From contig CACNFB010000004.1 in NCBI GenBank assembly GCA_902619665.1, positions 1 to 64,000 of the forward strand: a stretch of 64,000 bases of DNA, written 5' to 3'. This document shows, one piece after another, positions 1 through 9,789 of this stretch (position 1 is its first letter; the number at the start of each line of letters is the position of its first letter). Position numbers and translations under genes: made by a program. Below the pieces are notes generated by a model. The model searched no databases. It was not told where the DNA came from and saw nothing but the letters and a program-made list of their open reading frames with translations. Source of the stretch: an uncultured Pelagibacteraceae bacterium (GTDB taxonomy: Bacteria > Pseudomonadota > Alphaproteobacteria > Pelagibacterales > Pelagibacteraceae).

Positions 1-50
1 TAAAAATTTAAAATCTTTTTTTAATTAATTTGAAAAAATAAAGACATATA

Positions 51-1265
51 ATGAAAATTCTTCATATTAGTTTTAGCGATAGTAAAGGTGGAGCATCAAT
101 AGCAGGTTATAATATCTATAAAGCACAAAAATTAAATGGAATGAAAGTCAAATTTTTATGTTTTGAAAAGTTTACTGATGATGATGATGTTATTGAATAT
201 AACCAAAACCTTTTTCAAAAAAAGTTAAGAATTTATAAACAAAGTATAGATCGTAGAATAATTAAACTATTTATTAATGATAAAAAGAATTCCTATTCAA
301 CCGGTTTTTTTGGATCAAATTTGACAAAATATATAAATGATTTTGATTGTGATATTGTAAATTTACATTGGATTAATAACTCAATGATGTCCATTAAAGA
401 TATAGGAAAAATAGAAAAAAAAATTGTTTGGACTTTACATGATATGTGGCCATTTTGCGGAACTGAACATTTTTCATATTTAAGTTATTACAGGGATGGA
501 TATTCAGATTTAAGTAAACTTGACATCAACAAATTTGTTTGGAAAAAAAAATTTAAAAATTTTCATAATAAGATAAATTATATTTCGCCCTCTAGTTGGA
601 TGCATTCATGCGCTAAATCAAGTACGATTTTAAAAAATATGAGCAGTAAGAAAATACCGTATCCCATTGACTTTGATATTTGGAAAATTAATGATCAGAT
701 TAGTGCTAAGAGAAAAATTGGCTTAAATGGTCATGAAAAAGAAAAGGTTATAATTTTTGGTTCTGAAAGAGGCTCAAAGATAGATAGAAAAAATTTTATA
801 TTTTTATTTGAAATCTTAAAAAAAATATCAAAAAAAATAAAAATAAGGCTTTTAGTTTTTGGAGAAAATAAAAACAATTATGAGATTGATGGTTTATCAA
901 TAAACTATTTAGGACATATATTAAATAAAGAATTCCTTAATAGTATTTACTCATCCGGCGATGTTTTGGCAATGCCAAGCAAATTAGAGACTTTTGGACT
1001 AATAGGAATAGAATCAATTCTTTCTGGCACTCCATGTGTTGCTTTTTTAAATACTGGTTTAGAGGAAATTGTAGAACATCGAGTGAATGGTTATTTATCA
1101 AAACATTCAGATGAACTAGATTATGAGAATGGTTTAAAATGGTTTTTAAATAAAAAAGAAAAAGTTGATTTAAATAACAATAGGGAGGAACTAAGAAAAA
1201 AATTTGGTAATAAAAAAATTTATCTTGAATACTTCAATTTTTATAAATCAATTTTAATTAATTAA
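51..1265 (+). CDS. GT4-like glycosyltransferase
   Basis: 404 aa ORF; N-terminal MKILHISFSDSKGGASIAGYNIYKA and C-terminal PSKLETFGLIGIESILSGTPCVAFLNTGLEEIV typical of family 4 glycosyltransferases. Confidence 0.85.
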   Translation: MKILHISFSDSKGGASIAGYNIYKAQKLNGMKVKFLCFEKFTDDDDVIEYNQNLFQKKLRIYKQSIDRRIIKLFINDKKNSYSTGFFGSNLTKYINDFDCDIVNLHWINNSMMSIKDIGKIEKKIVWTLHDMWPFCGTEHFSYLSYYRDGYSDLSKLDINKFVWKKKFKNFHNKINYISPSSWMHSCAKSSTILKNMSSKKIPYPIDFDIWKINDQISAKRKIGLNGHEKEKVIIFGSERGSKIDRKNFIFLFEILKKISKKIKIRLLVFGENKNNYEIDGLSINYLGHILNKEFLNSIYSSGDVLAMPSKLETFGLIGIESILSGTPCVAFLNTGLEEIVEHRVNGYLSKHSDELDYENGLKWFLNKKEKVDLNNNREELRKKFGNKKIYLEYFNFYKSILIN

Positions 1266-1362
1266 ATACTTTTTAATAGTTTTAGACTAATTATATAATA
1301 GAATTACAATTGAGATTTGTATTATTAAATATAAAGTTATGACTTATCAAATTTTATAAAAA

Positions 1363-2337
1363 ATGAATATTTTAATAACTGGAGCTTGTGGTTTTGTTGG
1401 TTTTTCTATTGCAAATAAATTGTTAAAATCAAAAAAATTCAGAATTTATGGTATTGATAATGTTAATTCTTATTATTCAAAAAAGTTAAAAAATAAAAGA
1501 CTAGATGTTTTAAAAAAAAACAAAAATTTTTTTTTTTATAAAAGAGACATTAATGCATATAAAGATATTTTAAATGAATATAAAGATATTCACTTTGATA
1601 TCATTTGCCATTTTGCAGCTCAAGCTGGCGTGAGATATACAGTTATTAATCCCAATTCCTATTTACATAGTAATGTAAAAGGCTTTAAAAATTTTTGCAA
1701 ATTTGTAAAATTTAAAAAACCAAAAAAATTTATATTCGCTTCATCTAGTTCAGTTTATGGTGATTTGAAAATTTATCCTGTTAGGGAAACTAACAGGCTT
1801 AAGCCTAAAAATCTTTATGCAAAAACTAAAAAATTTAATGAGGAATATGTTAAGAATTACTTTAAAAAAACAAAAATTAAATGTATTGGATTAAGATTGT
1901 TCACAATATATGGTGAATGGGGACGACCTGATATGTTAATTTTTAAATATATAAAATCTAACTTGGATAAAAAAAATTTCAGTTTAAACTCTAATGGGCA
2001 ACATTATAGAGACTTCACTTATATAAATGATGTATCAAGTATTGTAGAAAATTTGTTATATTTAAAAATTAAAAAAAGTTATGAAATATTTAATATTTGC
2101 TCTAATAAACCCATTAAAATTCTAGATGTAATAAAAAAAATAAATAAATGGAACAATACTTTTAAATTTAAAGCAAAAAGTTCTAAAATTTTAAATAAAA
2201 TTGAGGTAACAAAAACACATGGTGACAACAGAAGAGTTCTCAAATTATTAAAAAAATTTAAATATACAAATTTTGATAAAGCTCTATATAATACTATAAA
2301 ATGGTATTTTGATAAAAATATAAATAAAATTACGTAG
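1363..2337 (+). CDS. NAD-dependent sugar epimerase/dehydratase (UDP-glucuronate 4-epimerase-like)
   Basis: N-terminal ITGACGFVGFSIA Rossmann motif, HFAAQAGVRYTVINPNSYLHSNV, SSSSVYG and YAKTK signatures. Confidence 0.88.
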   Translation: MNILITGACGFVGFSIANKLLKSKKFRIYGIDNVNSYYSKKLKNKRLDVLKKNKNFFFYKRDINAYKDILNEYKDIHFDIICHFAAQAGVRYTVINPNSYLHSNVKGFKNFCKFVKFKKPKKFIFASSSSVYGDLKIYPVRETNRLKPKNLYAKTKKFNEEYVKNYFKKTKIKCIGLRLFTIYGEWGRPDMLIFKYIKSNLDKKNFSLNSNGQHYRDFTYINDVSSIVENLLYLKIKKSYEIFNICSNKPIKILDVIKKINKWNNTFKFKAKSSKILNKIEVTKTHGDNRRVLKLLKKFKYTNFDKALYNTIKWYFDKNINKIT

Positions 2338-3421
2338 CTTCTATTAAATTTAAATATTTTTCTAAATTTTTATCAAGATCAAATCTGTATAAAGCTCTAT
2401 GAGCCTTTTTTAACATTAATGTAGTTTTTTTTTTATTTCTTTTAAAAAAAATTATTTTTGACGCCAAATCTTTATAATTCCCTGTACTAAAAAGTAAACC
2501 ACCTTTGCCATTCAATAGAATTTCCTTTGGACCAGTACGGCAATTACTAGAAATTACAAATTTTTTTAGAACTAGACTTTCTAAAATAACATTAGGCAAA
2601 CCTTCATATTTCGAGCTTAAAATAAAAAGATCAGTTTGTTTTATTAATGGATAAGGGTTTTTTGTATAATTAAGAATTTTTACAGTATTTTGCAGTTTGT
2701 TATTTGTAATATATTTTTGTAGTTTGTTTTTAAGCTTGCCTCTGCCAACAATTCGTGCTTCAAAATTTATTTTATCTTTAATAAAATTTAATGATTTTAG
2801 AAATGTTAATTGATCTTTTTGCTCTGTGAGTCTTCCAATATTCAATATTTTTAGTTTTTTTGAGTAATTAAATATATTGTTTGATTTAATTTTAGATTTT
2901 TTCCTGATTTGCTCTTTATCAAGGGGATTATAAATGCAAAAAGCATTTATATTTAGCTGATCTTTTAAGTTTTTTTTGAATTCAAAACTATTTACCAGAA
3001 CTTTATTTGATAAATTTAAAACTAATTTAAAAATTAATCTTTTAAAAATATTTCTAGACCAACCAATAGGTGCTGTATTAGATCTTGCTATCACTTTAAC
3101 AGAAAATATTTTGCACACTAAAATACAATAGATATTTGCTTGAAAAGAAAATACTATTGAGGGTTTATTCTTAATAATTTGTTTTATAAGTAAAATTAAA
3201 GCAAGAAAGTATTTTATTTTTCTATTGAGACGATCCCACATTTTTGATTTTAAGGAAACTATTTTAATCGACTTATCAAATTTGTTAGAGTATTTATTTG
3301 AAATTGTTATTACTTTTAAATTATTAATTTTTTTAACTAAAAAATTACACACTAAAAAGAGATTTTTTTCAACGCCACCGCCTTCTATTGACGGCATAAA
3401 AACAATTAAATTTTTACTCAT
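2330..3421 (-). CDS. GT4-like glycosyltransferase
   Basis: LNIGRLTEQKDQLTFLKSL and SSKYEGLPNVILESL motifs. Confidence 0.88.
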   Translation of the reverse strand: MSKNLIVFMPSIEGGGVEKNLFLVCNFLVKKINNLKVITISNKYSNKFDKSIKIVSLKSKMWDRLNRKIKYFLALILLIKQIIKNKPSIVFSFQANIYCILVCKIFSVKVIARSNTAPIGWSRNIFKRLIFKLVLNLSNKVLVNSFEFKKNLKDQLNINAFCIYNPLDKEQIRKKSKIKSNNIFNYSKKLKILNIGRLTEQKDQLTFLKSLNFIKDKINFEARIVGRGKLKNKLQKYITNNKLQNTVKILNYTKNPYPLIKQTDLFILSSKYEGLPNVILESLVLKKFVISSNCRTGPKEILLNGKGGLLFSTGNYKDLASKIIFFKRNKKKTTLMLKKAHRALYRFDLDKNLEKYLNLIEAT

Positions 3422-3500
3422 GAATAAATATGCTTAAAAGTTCATTTTGATATATAGATGCTAGACAAGATATTTATTTATTATAAAAATACAATAGCAA

Positions 3501-4655
3501 ATGAAAAAAAGTATAGTTTATTGGTCCCCATGTCTTACCAAGGTCGGAACAATGAAGTCAACAATTAACTCATCAATATCGCTTGCAAAATATTCAAAAA
3601 ATTGTGAAGTTACAATTTTGAATGTTTTTGGAGAGTGGACTAAGTTTGGTGAGTATTTAAAAAAAAATAATGTCAAAATAAAAAATCTTACTTTCAATTA
3701 TTACAAATTACTCCCAAAAAAAGGTTTTTTTAAAAGCAGGTTATCTTATATATTAATCTTTTTAATTTCAGCTATTCCACTATTTTTTTTTATTAGAAAA
3801 AATAAACCAGATTATTTTATTGTACATTTAATCACCTCATTACCTTTATTGCTTTTAAATTTTTTTAAAATTAAAACAAAAGTAATACTAAGAATTTCTG
3901 GTTATCCTAAATTAAATTTCTTAAGAAAAAAACTTTGGGTAATTTCACAAAATAAAATTTATAAAATTACTTGTCCTACCCAACAATTGAGAAAAGATTT
4001 AGTAAATAATCAGATTTTCAAAAAAGAAAAAGTTACGATATTGTTTGATGCAATAATAAATATTAGGGAATTTATTGAAAAAAAAAAAACTAAGTTTACG
4101 AAACCGAAAATTATTTATAGTGATTTTTTTTTAGCAGCAGGCAGGTTTACTAAACAAAAGAATTTTATATACCTAATCAAAGAATTCGCAAAGTTTATTA
4201 AAATTCATCCTAATGAAAAATTATTAATATTAGGTGAAGGTGAACTAAAAAATAGAATGCAATATGAAATAGATAAATTAAATTTATCCAATAATATAAA
4301 TATATTAGATTACACAGATAACATTTATGATTTTATGAAAAATTCAAAAAGTTTTATCTTATCCTCAATTTGGGAAGAAGTCGGTTTTGTTATAGTCGAG
4401 GCATCTTTTTGTAATAGCTTTATTATTTCAAGTGATTGTAAAAATGGCCCTGAGGAATTTTTAGATAATGGGAAAGCTGGATTAATCTTTAAAAGCAACA
4501 CTAAAGATAAATTGTTTGAAAAATTATTGGAATTTAAGAAGCTGGATAAAGATAAAGTTTTAAAAATGAAATTTATAGCAAAAAAAAATTGTTCGAAATT
4601 TACAATGTTTAATCATTTTCTAAAACTTAAATATATTATTAATGAAAATTATTGA
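3501..4655 (+). CDS. GT4-like glycosyltransferase
   Basis: AAGRFTKQKNFIYLIKEFAKF and SSIWEEVGFVIVEASFCN motifs. Confidence 0.85.
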   Translation: MKKSIVYWSPCLTKVGTMKSTINSSISLAKYSKNCEVTILNVFGEWTKFGEYLKKNNVKIKNLTFNYYKLLPKKGFFKSRLSYILIFLISAIPLFFFIRKNKPDYFIVHLITSLPLLLLNFFKIKTKVILRISGYPKLNFLRKKLWVISQNKIYKITCPTQQLRKDLVNNQIFKKEKVTILFDAIINIREFIEKKKTKFTKPKIIYSDFFLAAGRFTKQKNFIYLIKEFAKFIKIHPNEKLLILGEGELKNRMQYEIDKLNLSNNINILDYTDNIYDFMKNSKSFILSSIWEEVGFVIVEASFCNSFIISSDCKNGPEEFLDNGKAGLIFKSNTKDKLFEKLLEFKKLDKDKVLKMKFIAKKNCSKFTMFNHFLKLKYIINENY

Positions 4656-5889
4656 GAACAATTTTTTATTTATATTTATTTCTTTGTTACCTTTGACCAT
4701 TATTATAGGTCCTTCAATATCACTAATTTCTATTTTATTGATAATTATTATATTTTTACCAAAATTTTTTAATAAAGATATGTTTAAAGTTTATACTAGC
4801 AAAGTTTGTGTTCTACTTTTTGTATTATATCTATATTTAATCTTTAACACATTAATATCATCTGATCCCTTTTCTGGTATATTTAGAAATTTGGGTTTCT
4901 TAAGATTTCTGCTACTTTTTGTGGTTATAAATTATTTTTTTTTCTCAAAATCTAATGGAAATAATGTCTTTATTTTTTGGACCATTATTTTTTCCATATT
5001 CATTATTGATGTTTTTATAGAAAGATTCTCTGGTACCAATATCATGGGTTTTGGCTCAGAAACAGCACACGGCATAAACCAAACTAGGGTCGTCAGTTTT
5101 TTTAAAGATGAGGCAATAGCAGGTGCTTTTATAAATGGATTTATCTTTGTTGTAATGGGATATCTTATAATGACTTCAAAAAATAAAAGTTTCGTCTTTG
5201 TTATTACTACTTTATTTTTTATATCAAGTTTAGTGGCTGTGCTGTTAACAGGTGAAAGATCAAATACTATTAAGGCATTTATTGGTTTTGTAATTTTTTT
5301 ATTTTTTCTAGATTTTATAAAATTTAAAATTAGATTATTTTTTTTATTTTTTTTAACTGGATTACTTACGATAATTATTTTAAGCTCTGATTATTTAAAA
5401 TTAAGATATATAGGGCAATTTTACAAATTTCTGTCATCAAAAGAAACAAGGGAGAAGTCTTTTGAATATAACGTTTATATAGAATTATACAAATCTGGTT
5501 TTGAAGTTTTTAAAAATCATCCGCTCTTAGGAGTTGGTGCTAAAAATTACAGAATTGAAACTTGTAAAAAAAACACTCAAGACTCAAATTATGTTTGCAA
5601 TACACATCCTCATCAAATCTATGTTGAATTACTTGCAGAACACGGTATCCTTGGATTTATTCTAATTTTATTTATATATTTTTTCCTAATTTTTAGAATA
5701 TTAAAACAAATTATAATTTCTAGAAATCATATTCAGATAGGATCGTTTATTTATATTTTGGTTAATTTTATTCCACTATTACCTAGTGGGTCATTTTTTA
5801 GTGATTTCAATTTGACCTTATTCATGATCAATTTTAGTATTATGTATGGGGTAAACAATAAAACAAATATTTTTTCTTCAAAAAATTGA
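4642..5889 (+). CDS. O-antigen ligase/polymerase-like membrane protein (Wzy_C/WaaL type)
   Basis: multi-TM ORF; VLLTGERSNTIKAFIGF and HPLLGVGAKNYR...THPHQIYVELLAEHGILGFI are typical of O-antigen ligases. Confidence 0.85.
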   Translation: MKIIENNFLFIFISLLPLTIIIGPSISLISILLIIIIFLPKFFNKDMFKVYTSKVCVLLFVLYLYLIFNTLISSDPFSGIFRNLGFLRFLLLFVVINYFFFSKSNGNNVFIFWTIIFSIFIIDVFIERFSGTNIMGFGSETAHGINQTRVVSFFKDEAIAGAFINGFIFVVMGYLIMTSKNKSFVFVITTLFFISSLVAVLLTGERSNTIKAFIGFVIFLFFLDFIKFKIRLFFLFFLTGLLTIIILSSDYLKLRYIGQFYKFLSSKETREKSFEYNVYIELYKSGFEVFKNHPLLGVGAKNYRIETCKKNTQDSNYVCNTHPHQIYVELLAEHGILGFILILFIYFFLIFRILKQIIISRNHIQIGSFIYILVNFIPLLPSGSFFSDFNLTLFMINFSIMYGVNNKTNIFSSKN

Positions 5890-5916
5890 TATAATAAAAT
5901 GGTTTATTTAAGTCTA

Positions 5917-5991
5917 GGGCCGTTAGCTCAATAGTAGAGTACTGCATTGACATTGCAGGGGTAGTTGGAGCGTAACCAACACGGCCCACCA
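5917..5991 (+). tRNA. tRNA-Val (anticodon GAC), non-canonical D- and T-loops
   Basis: GGGCCGT/ACGGCCC 7-bp acceptor stem, CTGCA-TTGACAT-TGCAG anticodon arm, GTTGG-AGCGTAA-CCAAC T-arm, encoded CCA; D-loop AATAGTA lacks GG. Confidence 0.8.
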
Positions 5992-6002
5992 TAAAATATT
6001 AT

Positions 6003-7838
6003 CTAATCTAATTTAAATTCTGATTTATAGTCTTTCTTAAGATTTTTATCTTGCTTGTTTTTATCTAAAATACAGTTGCCAATTACAAGATAGTCTAATT
6101 CGGTACCCATAAAACAATTAAAAGCATCGGTAGGTGTATTTACGATTGGTTCGCCTCTAACATTAAATGAAGTATTTATAATTATTGGACAGCCTGTCCT
6201 TTCTTTAAATTTTAGAATCAAATCATAGTATCTATTATTAATATCTTTAGTTACAGTTTGAATTCTTGCTGAGTAATCTACATGAGTTATAGCTGGGACT
6301 TCTGACCTTTTAATATTTAGCTTATCTATACCAAAAAGTTTTTTTTGTTCTTCAGTCATTACAATTTTTTTATCAGAATTTATATTTGCTACCAGCAACA
6401 TGTAAGGACTTTCAACATCTATGTCAAACCAATTAGACACATCTTCTTTAAGAATTGAGGGAGCAAATGGTCTAAAACTTTCCCTATACTTTACTTTTAA
6501 ATTCAAATTTTTCTGCATCTTATCAGATCTTGGATCGCCTAAAATAGATCTACTGCCCAAAGCTCTTGGTCCAAATTCCATTCTTCCTTGAAACCATCCA
6601 ACTACTTTCTCATTAGATAAAAATTCTGAAGTTTTATTTATTAGATCTTCATAGTTTACCTTTTCGAAATTAGCTCCAATTGATTTGAGTTCTTTCTCAA
6701 TTTCACTTTGAGTAAATTCTGTTCCTAGATAAGAACCTTTCATATCATCATTTGTGTCTACGTATCTTTTATTACCTTGATCTACATACCAAAGTGCTAA
6801 TGCTGCACCCAAAGAACCTCCTGCATCTCCAGCTGCTGGCTGAATCCAAATGTTATCAAAAATTTTTTCTTTAAGAATTTTACTATTAGCTACACAATTC
6901 AAAGCAACACCACCAGCTAAACACAAATTTTTAACATTGTACTGCCTACGCACTGATTTAGCTAATTTAACCATTATCTCCTCAGTTATCTTTTGGATAG
7001 AGGCAGCTATATCCATGTGAAATTGAGTAATTTTATCATTTTGAGGATCCCTAGGTTTTTGACCAAATAATTTATTAAAATTATTATTGGTCATTGTCAG
7101 CCCAGTTGCATAATCAAAATATTTCTGATTAAGTCTAAAAGTCCCATCTTCTTTTATGTCAATCAACTTTTTAATCTTATTTTCATAAATAGGACTTCCG
7201 TATGGGGCTAAACCCATCAATTTATACTCTCCACTATTTACTTTAAACCCAGTGTAATAAGTAAATGCAGAATAGAGTAATCCAAGTGAATGCGGAAAGT
7301 GAATCTCTTTTTTAATTTCTAAATTATTATCTTTTCCTATAGCAACTGTTGTTGTGGCCCATTCACCAACACCATCTGCAGTTAGTATTATAGCCTCGTC
7401 AAATGGCGATGGAAAAAAAGCACTTGCAGCATGACTTAGATGATGATCAGAAAAAAAAATATTTTGATCAGATCTATAATTTTTGTCATGAGCTTTAAGT
7501 TTATTAAATAAAAAATTTTTTTGAAAAAGTTTTTCCTTAATCCACAAAGGCATTGCCTTTGCAAAAGATCTAAAACCTCGTGGAGCAAAAGCAACATAGG
7601 TTTCTAGTAATCTTTCAAATTTTAAAAATGGTTTTTCAAAAAATACAATTTGATCTACTTCACTTAATCTTAAATTTCCATAATTTAAAACAAAATTTAC
7701 TGCATGATGTGGATATCTAGGATCGTGTTTTATTCTAGTGAATCTTTCCTCCTGAGCTGCTGCAATAATTTTACCATCTTTTAAAAGACAAGCTGCACTG
7801 TCATGATAAAATGCAGAAATACCTAAAATATATGTCAC
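6003..7838 (-). CDS. carbamoyltransferase (NodU/CmcH family)
   Basis: N-terminal ILGISAFYHDSAACLLKDGKIIAAAQEERFTRIKHD, LAGGVALNCVANSKI, FGPRALGSRSILGDPR; GTG start. Confidence 0.95.
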   Translation of the reverse strand: MTYILGISAFYHDSAACLLKDGKIIAAAQEERFTRIKHDPRYPHHAVNFVLNYGNLRLSEVDQIVFFEKPFLKFERLLETYVAFAPRGFRSFAKAMPLWIKEKLFQKNFLFNKLKAHDKNYRSDQNIFFSDHHLSHAASAFFPSPFDEAIILTADGVGEWATTTVAIGKDNNLEIKKEIHFPHSLGLLYSAFTYYTGFKVNSGEYKLMGLAPYGSPIYENKIKKLIDIKEDGTFRLNQKYFDYATGLTMTNNNFNKLFGQKPRDPQNDKITQFHMDIAASIQKITEEIMVKLAKSVRRQYNVKNLCLAGGVALNCVANSKILKEKIFDNIWIQPAAGDAGGSLGAALALWYVDQGNKRYVDTNDDMKGSYLGTEFTQSEIEKELKSIGANFEKVNYEDLINKTSEFLSNEKVVGWFQGRMEFGPRALGSRSILGDPRSDKMQKNLNLKVKYRESFRPFAPSILKEDVSNWFDIDVESPYMLLVANINSDKKIVMTEEQKKLFGIDKLNIKRSEVPAITHVDYSARIQTVTKDINNRYYDLILKFKERTGCPIIINTSFNVRGEPIVNTPTDAFNCFMGTELDYLVIGNCILDKNKQDKNLKKDYKSEFKLD

Positions 7839-7839
7839 T

Positions 7840-7989
7840 TTAAAAAATTGTGTAAATAAATGGAGCTACAGCTGATCCTTGGGTCAATACAATTAATCCA
7901 CCAAACAAAACAAGAACCAAAATTATTGGTAAAAGCCAGTATTTTTTTCTAATTCTCAAAAACTTCCAAAATTCTATTAAAAAACTCAC
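7840..7989 (-). CDS. DUF5989-like small membrane protein (49 aa, not in ORF track)
   Basis: GTG start; reads MSFLIEFWKFLRIRKKYWLLPIILVLVLFGGLIVLTQGSAVAPFIYTIF*; lies between SxtJ-like gene and carbamoyltransferase with almost no spacing. Confidence 0.85.
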   Translation of the reverse strand: MSFLIEFWKFLRIRKKYWLLPIILVLVLFGGLIVLTQGSAVAPFIYTIF

Positions 7990-7990
7990 T

Positions 7991-8374
7991 TTAAAACTGA
8001 TCCTTCATTTCACTTTTTGGACCAGCTTTTTCAATCCAATAAGATTTATTGTTATTATATTTTAAATTTAAAATATCTTTACCAAAAAAACGCATTATTA
8101 AGCCAACTGGTGTTACCACAAGAAAAAAAATTAATCCCATAATTAGTGGTGAAATTAATTTTCCTAAAAACAATCCAAATTTAAACCAAATTTTGTTTAA
8201 AGGTGACAACAATTTTGAGTCAACAAAACCTAAGATCAAAAAGATTAAAGATATTAATAAGGCCCATAGTATAATGCTCTCATCATTTATTAGCGGGTAT
8301 AAAGATATCAATAAGAAGACTATTGAGAATACTATTCCAAAACTGCGATTTGATCCAATTTTAATTTCACTCAT
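7991..8374 (-). CDS. SxtJ-like membrane protein
   Basis: 127 aa multi-TM; NRSFGIVFSIVFLLISLYPL ... GLIMRFFGKDILNLKYNNNKSYWIEK typical of SxtJ family next to carbamoyltransferases. Confidence 0.8.
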   Translation of the reverse strand: MSEIKIGSNRSFGIVFSIVFLLISLYPLINDESIILWALLISLIFLILGFVDSKLLSPLNKIWFKFGLFLGKLISPLIMGLIFFLVVTPVGLIMRFFGKDILNLKYNNNKSYWIEKAGPKSEMKDQF

Positions 8375-8595
8375 TTTAATATATCATTTATAAGTTAACA
8401 AATAAATTTAACTATTTATAACCTTTAAAATTAAAAAGATTTTATACACCAATTTGTTGAATTTACATGGAAAAAATTAAATATGTATTCAAGTACTAAA
8501 AATATACTCCATAAAAATTGTAAAATTTGAAAGACTTTAAAATAGATATTCTTGCTGAATAAATAAAATTGTTGTAGAACCTAATCTGTCAAGTT

Positions 8596-8672
8596 GGGCC
8601 TGTAGCTCAGTTGGTTAGAGCAGTACACTCATAATGTATTGGTCCCAGGTTCGAGTCCTGGCGGGCCCACCA
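8596..8672 (+). tRNA. tRNA with CAT anticodon (Met or, more likely by overall sequence, Ile2)
   Basis: GGGCCTG/CGGGCCC acceptor stem, GTACA-CTCATAA-TGTAT anticodon arm, CCAGG-TTCGAGT-CCTGG T-arm, encoded CCA. Confidence 0.92.
8628..8672 (+). repeat. attL-like copy of a 45-bp direct repeat (3' part of the tRNA-CAT gene)
   Basis: identical to 9998-10042: CTCATAATGTATTGGTCCCAGGTTCGAGTCCTGGCGGGCCCACCA. Confidence 0.95.
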
Positions 8673-8848
8673 AATCCAGTAAAATCAACGTTTAGAAATT
8701 TAAGTTTCTTAAAATTTTAGCAAATAACCCTCTAAAAATTTTTTCATTGTGTACGAGATTGAGTCGAGTTAATTTTAGCAATGTACTAGTCAGTTAATAC
8801 GTTAATGAGAAAATAGTAAATGGTAGATATTGATAAATTAAAAAAAAA

Positions 8849-9187
8849 ATGAAAAAATTTGAATATAAAAAAATTCGTGGAGATGAATTAATTGGTTTAA
8901 ATCACAAACTTCATTCTAAAGGTGATCCAAATTGGGATAATATGCCTAAATCTGACTTAGAAAAAGAAGCAGGAATAGCACCAAGAGATTATACGAAGTA
9001 TCATAATGACAAAAGTGTTGATGAAATTATAAAGTACGATTTTAATAAAGCTACAGAGTTTGCGTTAAATGAGCTAGGAGATGATGGCTGGGAACTCATT
9101 TCTATAGAAAAAATCAAACCGCAAGGATTTGATATAATGAAATTTGGAGCAAATAAGATGTATAATTTTAAGAGAATAAAAGAATAA
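8849..9187 (+). CDS. DUF4177-like small protein
   Basis: 112 aa; FEYKKIR...LNELGDDGWELISIEK...YNFKRIKE pattern resembles DUF4177. Confidence 0.6.
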   Translation: MKKFEYKKIRGDELIGLNHKLHSKGDPNWDNMPKSDLEKEAGIAPRDYTKYHNDKSVDEIIKYDFNKATEFALNELGDDGWELISIEKIKPQGFDIMKFGANKMYNFKRIKE

Positions 9188-9192
9188 TATTA

Positions 9193-9789
9193 ATGAATTT
9201 CATTCAAAACTATTTTCAAAAAATGACAAATAACTCTGTTGCTAGTCTTGATTATGAATTGGCAGAGCAATTTATGAATGCTGATTTTAAGTTTGTAGAA
9301 AGAGATTTAGATGAAAATGGGCAATATGATGGAATATTAATTGGTAAAAAATTTTTTCATTTAGAGGGAATTTTTCTATTTCTTACAGATAGAACATTGA
9401 GCCATCCAGAAGTTCCATATGCACACGAAGAGAGAGGTGGAAAATTTGCAAATATTATTAAAGCAGTTGGTGTAGGCAATAGAAAGGTAATTTGGCAACC
9501 TTCTGATTTATTTGATTTAGATACTTATTTAGATTCTAATTGGTTTCCAGAGCAATTAAAAATGTATCATAGAGAATATGATGAATTACTAGAAGCAAAA
9601 GAACTTTATAGCGAGAGAGCTATAAGCTTTTTAGATTATTTCTTCAAACGTTTAGATACTTACTATGTTTGTGAAATGCCAACTTTTATCAAATATTATC
9701 GAGGTGTTGATTTAGAAAAATATAAAGATAAAATTAGAAAAATAACTAATGACTTTCCACATTTAAATGAAAAGGGAGAGGTAATTTAA
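9193..9789 (+). CDS. hypothetical protein (island cargo)
   Basis: 198 aa ORF directly downstream of and co-oriented with the DUF4177-like ORF; family not recognised. Confidence 0.75.
   Translation: MNFIQNYFQKMTNNSVASLDYELAEQFMNADFKFVERDLDENGQYDGILIGKKFFHLEGIFLFLTDRTLSHPEVPYAHEERGGKFANIIKAVGVGNRKVIWQPSDLFDLDTYLDSNWFPEQLKMYHREYDELLEAKELYSERAISFLDYFFKRLDTYYVCEMPTFIKYYRGVDLEKYKDKIRKITNDFPHLNEKGEVI

Noticed and set aside
8049-8393. 114-aa plus-strand ORF
   Set aside because: Antisense to the SxtJ-like gene, which fits a known neighbourhood and protein family; low-complexity composition.
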